Source: Streptomyces sp. NBC_01465
Lineage (GTDB): Bacteria; Actinomycetota; Actinomycetes; Streptomycetales; Streptomycetaceae
NCBI RefSeq assembly: GCF_036227325.1
Contig: NZ_CP109467.1
Coordinates: forward strand, 3,844,001-3,908,000
Reading direction: 5' to 3'
DNA: 64,000 nucleotides
Positions 17,877-25,408 of the stretch are shown piece by piece. Each line of letters starts with the position of its first letter. The first letter of the stretch is position 1. A program made the position numbers and the translations under genes. Below the pieces are notes generated by a model. That model had not been told where the DNA came from, searched no databases, and saw only the letters and a program-made list of their open reading frames with translations.

Positions 17877-18562
17877 GCCGGAGCCTCCATGGCGATCCGC
17901 AGCGCGGCGATGCCCCGGGAGCCGTACGCCTTCACCGAGCCCAGGGATATCCCCAGCGTCTCGGCGACCTGCGCCTCGGTCATGTCGGCGAAGTACCGCA
18001 GGACGAGAACCTCGCGCTGACGGCGCTGGAGGCCGCGCATGGCCTTCTTCAGCGCGTCCCGCTCCAGCAGGTCGTAGGCGCCCTCCTCCGCCGATGCCAT
18101 GTCGGGCATCGGTTTGGAGAGCAGCTTCAGACCGAGGATGCGGCGGCGCAGCGCCGACCGGGACAGATTGACGACGGTCTGGCGGAGGTAGGCGAGGGTC
18201 TTCTCGGGGTCGCGGACGCGCTTGCGCGCCGAGTGCACCCTGATGAACGCCTCCTGTACGACGTCCTCGCACGATGCGGTGTCGTCCAGGAGCAGCGCGG
18301 CGAGACCCAGCAGCGACCGGTAGTGGGCGCGGTAGGTCTCGGTGAGGTGATCGACGGTGGTACCCGCGGCCATGATGTCGTCAGCGCCCTCGCGCTGTGA
18401 CGGTATGCCCGTGACGGACGAGGCGGACGGGGTGGGCCGTGCGGCCGGCACGGGCGCGATCACCGGCATACCGCCGAAGGTGCGGGGTCGCCGAAGGGGG
18501 CGTACCACCGCGCCACGAAGGGGCGGTGCCGCCACCGCTGCAAATTCGAGAACCTCTGCCAC
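17873..18562 (-). CDS. SigE-family (ECF-type) RNA polymerase sigma factor
   Basis: A 229-aa ECF-type sigma factor of the actinobacterial SigE-like group. Region 2 is seen as LAALLLDDTASCEDVVQEAFIRV with TLAYLRQTVVNLSR. Region 4 is seen as LQRRQREVLVLRYFADMTEAQVAETLGIS with SVKAYGSRGIAAL. A non-conserved 60-residue N-terminal extension precedes the fold. The GTG start at 18562 lacks a close ribosome-binding site, so an internal ATG (MAAGTTVDHL) is a realistic alternative giving about 166 aa. The gene ends in a 4-bp overlap with its membrane partner. Confidence 0.85.
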   Translation of the reverse strand: MAEVLEFAAVAAPPLRGAVVRPLRRPRTFGGMPVIAPVPAARPTPSASSVTGIPSQREGADDIMAAGTTVDHLTETYRAHYRSLLGLAALLLDDTASCEDVVQEAFIRVHSARKRVRDPEKTLAYLRQTVVNLSRSALRRRILGLKLLSKPMPDMASAEEGAYDLLERDALKKAMRGLQRRQREVLVLRYFADMTEAQVAETLGISLGSVKAYGSRGIAALRIAMEAPA

Positions 18563-18833
18563 GCCAGTTGGACACGCTTCCCCCCGTCAGGGTTGTACGC
18601 GTGTGGCATCAATTCTGCCGCTGCGACACATGCCCACATACGTACCCGCACTTCCCCAATGCCCCGATTTTCACGGCATCTTGCGCAGGGGCGACCGCAA
18701 AGACGCTTCCCGTCCGTCTGTCGGTTGCAGATAAGCGGGAAGTGAATCGTGTAACAGGCACGCGGCCCAGATCAAGTGGTTCAGACCTGCGTCTTGCTCA
18801 CAGGTCGTCCACAGATCGTACAAAAAAGCGATG
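18563..18833. other. Intergenic region between asd and the sigma-factor gene
   Basis: 271 bp without a supported gene. It holds the presumed sigma-factor promoter. A weak hairpin (GACCTG at 18785-18790 with CAGGTC at 18802-18807) near an A-rich run could end the ask-asd transcript. Confidence 0.4.
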
Positions 18834-19892
18834 TCAGGGCGCGGTCAATTCCGCGGCCACCGCCTCCGCGATCTGGGCGGCGTTGAGCGCGGCCCCCTTG
18901 CGGAGGTTGTCGGCGCAGAGGAAGAGATCGAGGGCGTACGGATCGTCCAGCGACCTCCGCACCCGACCCACCCAGGCCGGGTCGGTGCCCACGACGTCGG
19001 CGGGGGTCGGGAAGTCGCCGGCCGCCGGGTTGTCGAAGAGCACGACGCCGGGTGCGGTCGCCAGGATCTCGTTGGCCCGCGCGACGGCGACCTCGTTCTC
19101 GAAACGGGCGTGCACCGAGAGCGAGTGGGCGGTGATCACGGGCACCCGTACACAGGTCGCCGCGATGCGCACGTCCGGCAGGGCCAGGACTTTCCGCACT
19201 TCACCGCGGAGCCGCAGCTCCTCGCTCGACCAGCCGTCCTCGCCGACCTCGCCCGCCCACGGCACCACGTTGAACGCGACGGGCGCGGGGAAGGGGCCGG
19301 TGTCGTCGCCCACGGCCCGCCGTACGTCACCGGGGTGCGTCCCCAGCTTCGTACCGGCGACGAGCGCCGTCTGGCGGCGCAGCGTCTCGACGCCGTCCCA
19401 CCCTTCGCCGCTCACGGCCTGGTACGTGGAGACGACCAGCTCGTGCAGCCCGAACTCGGCGTGCAGCGCGCCCACCGCCACGATCATGGCCAGGGTCGTG
19501 CACTGAGGGGACGCAACGATGCCGCGCGGCCTGATCCGTACGGCATGCGGATTGACCTCGGGCACAACGAGCGGAACGTCCGGATCCATCCGGAACACGC
19601 CCGAACTGTCCACCACCACAACGCCCTTGGCGGCGGCGATCGGCGCCCACTGGGCGGCGACGGGGTCGGGAACCGCGAAGAGCGCGACCTGCACGCCCTC
19701 CAGTGCCTCCTCGCTCAGCGGGAGGACTTCGACCTCCTCGCCGCGCACGGAGAGCTTGCGCCCTGCCGTGCGCGGGGAGGCGATCAGCCTGATCTCGCCC
19801 CAGACGTCGGCGTGCTGCGACAGGATCTGGAGCAGAACCTCACCGACGGCCCCGGTCGCTCCGACGACCGCGAGCGTCGGCTTCGAACTCAT
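18834..19892 (-). CDS. asd: Aspartate-semialdehyde dehydrogenase
   Basis: A 352-aa enzyme converting aspartyl phosphate to aspartate semialdehyde, the branch precursor for lysine/DAP, threonine and methionine. The N-terminal NADP loop is [16 protein letters not shown], the catalytic cysteine is in [10 protein letters not shown], and [15 protein letters not shown] and [13 protein letters not shown] carry the substrate and general-base region. The ATG overlaps the aspartokinase stop as ATGA, the standard translationally coupled ask-asd operon. The residues around the Cys (SPQCTT in place of the common NPNCST) suggest a divergent actinobacterial paralogue group, but all core motifs are present. 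Confidence 0.95.
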   Translation of the reverse strand: MSSKPTLAVVGATGAVGEVLLQILSQHADVWGEIRLIASPRTAGRKLSVRGEEVEVLPLSEEALEGVQVALFAVPDPVAAQWAPIAAAKGVVVVDSSGVFRMDPDVPLVVPEVNPHAVRIRPRGIVASPQCTTLAMIVAVGALHAEFGLHELVVSTYQAVSGEGWDGVETLRRQTALVAGTKLGTHPGDVRRAVGDDTGPFPAPVAFNVVPWAGEVGEDGWSSEELRLRGEVRKVLALPDVRIAATCVRVPVITAHSLSVHARFENEVAVARANEILATAPGVVLFDNPAAGDFPTPADVVGTDPAWVGRVRRSLDDPYALDLFLCADNLRKGAALNAAQIAEAVAAELTAP

Positions 19893-20410
19893 CGCCCGGT
19901 GCCTCCATAGACCACGGCCTCGTCCGAGTCGCTGTCGAGCCCGAACGCCGAGTGCACGGCGCGCACGGCCTCGTTGACGTCGTCGGCGCGCGTCACGACC
20001 GAGATGCGGATCTCGGAGGTGGAGATGAGCTCGATGTTGACGCCCGCGTCGGACAGCGCCTCGAAGAAGGTGGCCGTCACCCCCGGGTTGGTCTTCATCC
20101 CCGCGCCGACCAGCGAGATCTTGGCGATCTGGTCGTCGTAACGGAGCGAGTCGAAGCCGATGACGGGCTTGGACTTCTCGAGTGCGTCGATCGCCTTGCG
20201 GCCCTCGGACTTCGGGAGGGTGAAGGAGATGTCCGTCAGCCCGGTGGAGGCGGCGGACACGTTCTGCACGACCATGTCGAGGTTGATCTGCGCGTCCGCG
20301 ATGGTGCGGAAGATCGCCGCGGCCTCGCCCGGCTTGTCGGGCACACCGACGACCGTGACCTTCGCCTCGGAGACGTCGTGGGCGACTCCGGAAATGATGG
20401 CGTGCTCCAC
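19889..20410 (-). other. Internal translation start for an aspartokinase beta subunit
   Basis: An in-frame GTG at 20410 begins [17 protein letters not shown], which aligns with the known beta-subunit start of the C. glutamicum enzyme. AGGGGA sits 7 nt upstream (20418-20423), a good ribosome-binding site. The product would be 173 aa, the two ACT domains only, for an alpha2-beta2 enzyme. Confidence 0.65.
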
Positions 20411-21160
20411 CTGCTGATCCCCTCGCGGTTCGTTGCTGACCCACGTGCCCTGCAGTCCGGAGAAGGACGACCGGACGTGGATCGGAATGTTGTAACGGCG
20501 GGCGTACTCCACACACCGGTGGAGCAGCACCTTGGAGCCCGAGGCGGCGAGCTCCAGCATGTCCTCGAAGGCGATCCAGTCGATCTTCTGCGCCTTCTTC
20601 ACCACGCGCGGATCGGCGGTGAAGACCCCGTCCACGTCGGTGTAGATCTCGCAGACCTCGGCGTCGAGCGCGGCGGCGAGCGCCACGGCCGTGGTGTCGG
20701 ACCCACCGCGACCGAGCGTGGTGATGTCCTTCTTGTCCTGGCTGACACCCTGGAACCCGGCGACGATGGCGATGTTGCCCTCGTCGAGAGCGGTACGAAT
20801 CCGCCCCGGCGTGACGTCGATGATCCGGGCTTTGTTGTGGACCGAGTCGGTGATGACACCGGCCTGACTGCCCGTGAACGACTGGGCCTCGTGGCCCAGG
20901 TTTTTGATCGCCATGGCCAGCAGGGCCATCGAGATCCGCTCTCCGGCGGTCAGCAGCATGTCGAACTCACGCCCGGCAGGGATCGGCGATACCTGCTCGG
21001 CGAGATCGATCAACTCATCCGTCGTGTCACCCATCGCGGACACCACGACAACGACCTGATGGCCGTTCTTCTTGGCGTCGACGATCCTCTTGGCAACCCG
21101 CTTGATGCCCTCGGCATCGGCTACGGAGGAGCCTCCGTACTTCTGCACGACAAGGCCCAC
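19889..21160 (-). CDS. lysC: Aspartokinase (alpha subunit)
   Basis: A 423-aa aspartokinase catalysing the first step of the aspartate pathway. The kinase domain begins [18 protein letters not shown] and carries [21 protein letters not shown]. Two C-terminal ACT domains ([14 protein letters not shown] and [13 protein letters not shown]) bind lysine and/or threonine for feedback control. As in Corynebacterium and other actinomycetes, the regulatory half can probably be made separately from an internal start (see 19889-20410). Two TCAC-N3-GTGA boxes lie 71-102 bp upstream. It overlaps asd by 4 bp. Confidence 0.95.
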   Translation of the reverse strand: MGLVVQKYGGSSVADAEGIKRVAKRIVDAKKNGHQVVVVVSAMGDTTDELIDLAEQVSPIPAGREFDMLLTAGERISMALLAMAIKNLGHEAQSFTGSQAGVITDSVHNKARIIDVTPGRIRTALDEGNIAIVAGFQGVSQDKKDITTLGRGGSDTTAVALAAALDAEVCEIYTDVDGVFTADPRVVKKAQKIDWIAFEDMLELAASGSKVLLHRCVEYARRYNIPIHVRSSFSGLQGTWVSNEPRGDQQVEHAIISGVAHDVSEAKVTVVGVPDKPGEAAAIFRTIADAQINLDMVVQNVSAASTGLTDISFTLPKSEGRKAIDALEKSKPVIGFDSLRYDDQIAKISLVGAGMKTNPGVTATFFEALSDAGVNIELISTSEIRISVVTRADDVNEAVRAVHSAFGLDSDSDEAVVYGGTGR

Positions 21161-21230
21161 GTGCGCTCCTCGCTCGTTTCTACTGCGGTCGGCTCAGTCT
21201 AACGAGCGGGCAGGTTCCGCCCTGCCGATA

Positions 21231-21262
21231 TCACATCGTGAGATGTCCCGCTCACGACGTGA
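21231..21262. promoter_or_regulatory. Paired TCAC-N3-GTGA boxes upstream of aspartokinase
   Basis: TCACATCGTGA (21231-21241) and TCACGACGTGA (21252-21262) share the same dyad and are exactly 21 bp apart, two helical turns. This spacing suggests cooperative binding of a dimeric regulator upstream of the ask-asd operon. The protein is unknown. A GGCAGG-N6-CCTGCC hairpin (21209-21226) lies between the boxes and the gene. Confidence 0.35.
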
Positions 21263-21417
21263 TCAACAGGTGGTGGTGCGAAACGCTTGCCCGCTCCAGG
21301 ACTTCACTTGCCCACCGATGATCGATGCACGCGGAAAGTGGCCCGGCTCACACGGTCCGGACGTCGGCCGCGGCTCGATAATCAAGGTCTCGGCGCACGG
21401 ATCTCAGGGGTGGGGAC

Positions 21418-21912
21418 ATGGCAGGGTACGGCGGCTACGGGTACGGGTACGGCGACGTCATGGGCAGAACCGAGGAGCGGATCCGCTTCAGGCCGACCCC
21501 TCAGCAGATCCTGCTGCCGATGCTGCCCGCCCTCGTCGTCTTCGGGTCGCAGCTCCTGCTCCTGCTGACGGAGCACGACGACGGCTTCGGCAGAACGATG
21601 CGCGAAGTGCTGCTCGTGCTGATCCCCGTCGTATTCCTGGCCGCGCTCCCCCTGAACCTCTGGGCCGGTGTCACCCTCACGCCGACGGAGGTCCTGGTCC
21701 ACAGCATCCGCCGCCGGACCATCCCGCTCTCCGACATCCGGGGCATCAACATCGAGGCCCGCATGGGGGTCAAGACCGTGGTGATCACGGACCTGCACGG
21801 CCGGCGCACCAGGCTGCGCGCGCCCCTGCACGGATTCCTGTCCCCGGACAGCCACTTCGAGCAGAAGTTCCACACCATCGGCCAGTGGTGGCTCGCCCAC
21901 CGCGGCAACTAG
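21418..21912 (+). CDS. PH-domain (bacterial PH, YdbS/YdbT-like) membrane protein
   Basis: A 164-aa protein. After a Gly/Tyr-rich tail (GYGGYGYGYGD) come two hydrophobic helices (ILLPMLPALVVFGSQLLLLL and EVLLVLIPVVFLAALPLNL). A bacterial PH-like beta domain follows: LTPTEVLVHSIRRRTIPLSDIRGINIEARMG is the usual strand-turn pattern, and IITDLHGRRTRLRAPL is replaced here by VITDLHGRRTRLRAPL. Likely a membrane-associated protein of unknown role. The ATG at 21418 follows a GGGG-rich site; an internal ATG at MGRTEERIRF is possible. Confidence 0.65.
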   Translation: MAGYGGYGYGYGDVMGRTEERIRFRPTPQQILLPMLPALVVFGSQLLLLLTEHDDGFGRTMREVLLVLIPVVFLAALPLNLWAGVTLTPTEVLVHSIRRRTIPLSDIRGINIEARMGVKTVVITDLHGRRTRLRAPLHGFLSPDSHFEQKFHTIGQWWLAHRGN

Positions 21913-21925
21913 CCGCCCGCCGGGG

Positions 21926-22582
21926 TCAGACCGTCCGCAGGCCCAGCGGTCCCGCGATCTCCTCCGCCATGACCTGACCGGCCTGTTCCGCCAGGGCGTC
22001 CTCGCTCAGGTCCTCGTCCGTGTCCAGGCCGTCCAGCTCCGCGAGGGGCTGGTCGAGGCGGACGTGGGCGACCAGGGACTGCAGGGCGCGCAGGCAGGCG
22101 GAGGCGGTGGAGCCCCAGTTGGAGAAGTACGAGAACTGCCACCACCACATGGCTTCGGTCGTGCGGCCCGCCGTGTAGTGCGCCAGACCGTGGCGCAGGT
22201 CCGTGACGAGGTCGGCCAAGTCGTCGGAGATGCGGCAGGCGACGGGGGCCTTGCGCGGCTCGTACGGGTCGAAGACCTCGGAGTAGACGTCGATGGGCTC
22301 CAGGAGCGCGGCGAAGCGCTCGCGCAGGTCGTCCACGTCGGGCTCCGGGCCCAGGTCCGGCTCGTACCGGTCCGCCGGGAGGATGTCCTCGTGCGCGCCC
22401 AGGCGGCCGCCGGCCAGGCAGAGTTGGGAGACCTCCAGGAGGAGGTACGGGACCGCGCTGTCCGGGTCGTCGCCCTTGGAGACGGCCGTGACGGCGAGGA
22501 TGAACGACTCGATCTGGTCGGCGATCTGCACCGCGAAGTCGTCCGGGTCTTCCTTGACGGCGTTGAGCGTTGCGTCAGACAT
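21926..22582 (-). CDS. DUF5063-domain protein
   Basis: A 218-aa acidic cytoplasmic protein matching the DUF5063 group found next to recR in Streptomyces. It is largely helical, with DDFAVQIADQIESFILAV near the start and MWWWQFSYFSNWGSTASACLRALQSL, a Trp-rich helix characteristic of the family, near residue 160. The molecular function is not known. GGAGG lies about 10 nt before the ATG. It is the last gene of a ybaB-recR-DUF5063 run on the minus strand (54 bp after recR). Confidence 0.8.
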   Translation of the reverse strand: MSDATLNAVKEDPDDFAVQIADQIESFILAVTAVSKGDDPDSAVPYLLLEVSQLCLAGGRLGAHEDILPADRYEPDLGPEPDVDDLRERFAALLEPIDVYSEVFDPYEPRKAPVACRISDDLADLVTDLRHGLAHYTAGRTTEAMWWWQFSYFSNWGSTASACLRALQSLVAHVRLDQPLAELDGLDTDEDLSEDALAEQAGQVMAEEIAGPLGLRTV

Positions 22583-22636
22583 GGTGAGATCGGCCTCCGT
22601 CGTCGTACGTCCTGGTCTCAGTCTTCAGGAATCCCA

Positions 22637-23236
22637 TCAGACATCCAACAGCCGCCGGCCCTCGAAGGCACGGCCCAGTGTCACCTCGTCCGCGTACTCC
22701 AGGTCGCCACCGACCGGGAGTCCGCTCGCCAGCCGGGTCACCCTGAGACCCATCGGCTTGATCATGCGGGCGAGGTACGTCGCCGTGGCCTCGCCCTCCA
22801 GGTTCGGGTCGGTCGCCAGGATCAGCTCGGTGACCGTGCCGTCCGCGAGGCGTGTGAGCAGCTCGCGGATGCGGAGATCGTCCGGGCCGACGCCCTCGAT
22901 CGGACTGATCGCGCCGCCAAGGACGTGGTAGCGGCCGCGGAACTCACGGGTCCGCTCGATCGCCACGACGTCCTTCGGCTCCTCGACCACGCAGATGACC
23001 GTGAGGTCGCGGCGGGTGTCGCGGCAGATGTTGCAGTGCTCCTGCTGCGCCACGTTCCCGCAGATCGCGCAGAAGCGGACCTTGTCCTTCACCTCGAGCA
23101 GCGCGTGCGCGAGGCGGCGGACGTCGGTGGGCTCGGCCTGCAGGATGTGGAAGGCGATCCGCTGCGCGCTCTTGGGACCGACGCCGGGCAGCCTGCCCAA
23201 CTCGTCGATGAGGTCCTGGACCACGCCTTCGTACAA
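22637..23236 (-). CDS. recR: Recombination mediator protein RecR
   Basis: A 199-aa RecR of normal length. The N-terminal helix-hairpin-helix [24 protein letters not shown] binds DNA. A four-cysteine zinc finger (CAIC and CNIC) and a TOPRIM domain ([17 protein letters not shown]) follow, and the C-terminal Walker-like part has [19 protein letters not shown] split over two strands. It helps load RecA at gaps with RecO. Translation most likely begins at the TTG at 23236 (reading MYEGVVQDL), preceded by AAAGG. ybaB is 63 bp upstream, the usual operon. Confidence 0.96.
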   Translation of the reverse strand: MYEGVVQDLIDELGRLPGVGPKSAQRIAFHILQAEPTDVRRLAHALLEVKDKVRFCAICGNVAQQEHCNICRDTRRDLTVICVVEEPKDVVAIERTREFRGRYHVLGGAISPIEGVGPDDLRIRELLTRLADGTVTELILATDPNLEGEATATYLARMIKPMGLRVTRLASGLPVGGDLEYADEVTLGRAFEGRRLLDV

Positions 23237-23299
23237 CGGAGCGCCTTTCGCGGAGAGATGAAGTGTGCGTGTTCGTACGGTAGTTGGTCGCCGGGCGGC

Positions 23300-23635
23300 T
23301 TAGAAGGGGAGCCCCGGCATACCGCCCAGGCCCTGCGCGAGCGGGCCGAGCTTCTGCTGCTGGAGTTGCTGGGCGTTCTCGTTGGCCGCCTGGACCGCGG
23401 CCACGATCAGGTCCGCGAGCGTCTCGGTGTCGTCCGGGTCGACCGCCTTGGGGTCGATCGCGAGCGCACGCAGCTCACCGGATCCGGTCACCGTCGCCTT
23501 CACGAGACCGCCTCCCGCCTGGCCGTCGACCTCGGTCCGCGCCAGCTCTTCCTGGGCCGCTGCGAGGTCCTGCTGCATCTTCTGGGCCTGCTGGAGGAGC
23601 TGCTGCATATTGGGCTGGCCACCACCGGGAATCAC
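23300..23635 (-). CDS. YbaB/EbfC-family nucleoid-associated protein
   Basis: A 111-aa DNA-binding protein. The N-terminal helix is a coiled coil ([22 protein letters not shown] is split by the conserved QAQKMQ core), followed by the beta-hairpin [22 protein letters not shown]. It dimerises and coats DNA, and is linked to recR in most bacteria. A GTG at 23635 (reading [10 protein letters not shown]) was chosen over the ATG at 23647 because GGAG lies 6 nt before the GTG while the ATG has none. Co-transcribed with recR. Confidence 0.92.
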   Translation of the reverse strand: MIPGGGQPNMQQLLQQAQKMQQDLAAAQEELARTEVDGQAGGGLVKATVTGSGELRALAIDPKAVDPDDTETLADLIVAAVQAANENAQQLQQQKLGPLAQGLGGMPGLPF

Positions 23636-23892
23636 AGGCGACTCCATCCATTTCGACGACGTACTGACGGTGCAACGAGCCTACGTGGTCGGCGCAGGGC
23701 CCGCCCTCCACCGTAAGGACCAACTCTTTCGGGTGAGGGCCCCGGGGGAGCGACGGGCTCTTATACCTGACCACAGGGCACTTGCGGGTGGACATAGCAG
23801 CATATTGGTGCCATGGCCCACCATTCGGCGGTAGGAAGGGCATGCGCATCAGTACGCACGCGCGCACCGTACGTCACGGAGGGAGCGGCCGG

Positions 23893-24642
23893 GTGAGCCA
23901 GCCGGAGATGCAGCAGCCCGATCACCACGAGGACGCGGCGGGGGCCCCGGGGACCGCGGATTCCGCGCATGACGCGGATCTGGCCGGGCGGCCGTTTCCG
24001 CTGGGCGACTGGGGGGAGCCCGCCGAGCGGCTCGACGAGCTGTACCGCTGGGTCGAGGCGGGGGCGCTGCGGACCTCCGAGTGGTACCTGTCCGACCGCT
24101 TGTGGAAGCGGCGCGGGGCGCGGGGGCTGCGGACGGGGGCCGCGGTGGGGGCCTTCGCGGGGGCCGCACTGCCGCTGCTCGACGTGGCCGGGGCCGTGGA
24201 CGGGGTGGTCGGCTGGGGATATCTGGCGCTGCTCGCGGGGGCGGCGTGCCTGGCGTGCGACCGGTGGTTCGGGCTGACGGCCGGGTGGATGAGGGACGTG
24301 GCCACGGCGCAGGCCGTCCAACGGCGGCTGCAGGCGCTGCAGTTCGACTGGGCGACGGAGAGCGTACGAGAAGTGCTCGGGCCGACGGAGGGGACGGCGA
24401 GCGAGGCGGCGGAGCGGTGCCTGGGTGTGCTGCGGAGGTTCTCGGAGGACGTGACGGATCTGGTGCGGTCGGAGACGACGGACTGGATGGTGGAGTTCCG
24501 TGCGGGGCCCGCGCCGCTGGTGACGCAGTCGCTGGGGGCGGGTGGGTTCCGGGCGGAGGGGGGTGCGGCGCCGCGCTATCCGATGCCGCCGGGGACGCGG
24601 CCCAACATGCCCCGGCAGAGACCACCGGAGTCGCCGCGCTGA
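23893..24642 (+). CDS. SLATT-domain membrane protein
   Basis: A 249-aa protein with the SLATT layout: an N-terminal helical segment (LDELYRWVEAGALRTSEWYLSDRLWKR split over two helices), two adjacent transmembrane helices (GAAVGAFAGAALPLLDVAGAV and WGYLALLAGAACLACDRWFGL) and a long cytoplasmic helix (RRLQALQFDWATESVREVLG). SLATT proteins are thought to act as pore-forming effectors or sensors in nucleotide-signal or conflict systems, but here no partner effector is adjacent, so a defence role is only inference. The GTG at 23893 follows GGAGGG by about 8 nt. Confidence 0.6.
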   Translation: MSQPEMQQPDHHEDAAGAPGTADSAHDADLAGRPFPLGDWGEPAERLDELYRWVEAGALRTSEWYLSDRLWKRRGARGLRTGAAVGAFAGAALPLLDVAGAVDGVVGWGYLALLAGAACLACDRWFGLTAGWMRDVATAQAVQRRLQALQFDWATESVREVLGPTEGTASEAAERCLGVLRRFSEDVTDLVRSETTDWMVEFRAGPAPLVTQSLGAGGFRAEGGAAPRYPMPPGTRPNMPRQRPPESPR

Positions 24643-24645
24643 GCC

Positions 24646-24673
24646 GGGTCCGGAGGCTGCGGCCCCCGGACCC
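24646..24673. terminator. Terminator hairpin between convergent genes
   Basis: GGGTCCGG (24646-24653) pairs perfectly with CCGGACCC (24666-24673) over a 12-nt loop. It starts 4 bp after the SLATT stop and lies just beyond the end of the convergent 24679 gene. Confidence 0.55.
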
Positions 24674-24678
24674 CCGCT

Positions 24679-25329
24679 TCAGCTAAAGATGATCATCGAG
24701 CCCTGGGCAAGGCTCCGCGTGGCTGCCGCATGCAGGCCCAGCCACACGTGCCGCTCCCGTGCGAACGGGCTCTCGTCGTACGGCAGCGGACCCGCCGGCT
24801 CCTCCAGGGACGTCGGCCGGGACGGGGGCGTCGGCGGGGACGGCGGGTTGGCCGCGTCGATGCCGATCGACTCCGCCATGAACTCCAGCTCCCGCAGCAG
24901 ACCCTGCGCCGAGCCCAGAGGGCCGCCGCCCGCGAGCAGTTCGTCGTTGGCGAGGGGACTCGGGAAGTCCACGGGGACGTACGCGCCCGCGTGGTCGTAG
25001 TGCCAGACCAGATGCGACTGCTGCGCCGTCGACTCGAACATCTCCAGGAGCTGTTCGTAGTCGCCGCCGAGTTCGTCGACCGGCGTGACCTCCAGGCCGC
25101 AGATCTTCAACAGGTAGGCCCGCCGCAGGAAGTGCAGCGCGTCGTAGTCGAATCCGGCCACCGGGGCGACGTCCCCGGAGAGCCCCGGCATATAGGCGAA
25201 GACGGGCACGGACGGGAGTCCGGCCTCGCCAAGTGCCTTGTCGTAGACGGCGATTTCTTCGGCGAAGGGGTTGTCGGGGCTGTGGCACAGCACATCGACG
25301 AGGGGGACCAGCCACAGGTCACAGGCCAA
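24679..25329 (-). CDS. Conserved actinobacterial protein of unknown function
   Basis: A protein of about 216 aa that I do not recognise. It starts CDLWLVPLVDVLCHSPDNPF, contains VAPVAGFDYDALHFLRRAYLLK and QSHLVWHYDHAGAYVPVDF, and has a Pro/Ser-rich loop (PPSPPTPPSRPTS) before a C-terminal helix. No signal peptide or membrane segment is present. The start is uncertain. A GTG at 25389 would add 20 residues, but that stretch has AT-rich third positions unlike its neighbours, so a TTG at 25329 is preferred. No clear ribosome-binding site for either. Ends convergent with the SLATT gene. Confidence 0.6.
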   Translation of the reverse strand: MACDLWLVPLVDVLCHSPDNPFAEEIAVYDKALGEAGLPSVPVFAYMPGLSGDVAPVAGFDYDALHFLRRAYLLKICGLEVTPVDELGGDYEQLLEMFESTAQQSHLVWHYDHAGAYVPVDFPSPLANDELLAGGGPLGSAQGLLRELEFMAESIGIDAANPPSPPTPPSRPTSLEEPAGPLPYDESPFARERHVWLGLHAAATRSLAQGSMIIFS

Positions 25330-25408
25330 GGGAGGCTCGCTCTCGAACGGGTTCGTGCGATGGTCGGGACAGCGTAGTGCTACGGGCACGTTCCGCGAAG
25401 ACCGCCGG

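Noticed and set aside
23648..23892. tRNA gene between ybaB and the SLATT gene
   Set aside because: No cloverleaf, T-loop sequence or acceptor-stem pairing was found.
23893..24642. SLATT protein as part of a defence system
   Set aside because: No nucleotide cyclase, TIR, nuclease or reverse transcriptase is adjacent; the neighbours are housekeeping genes.
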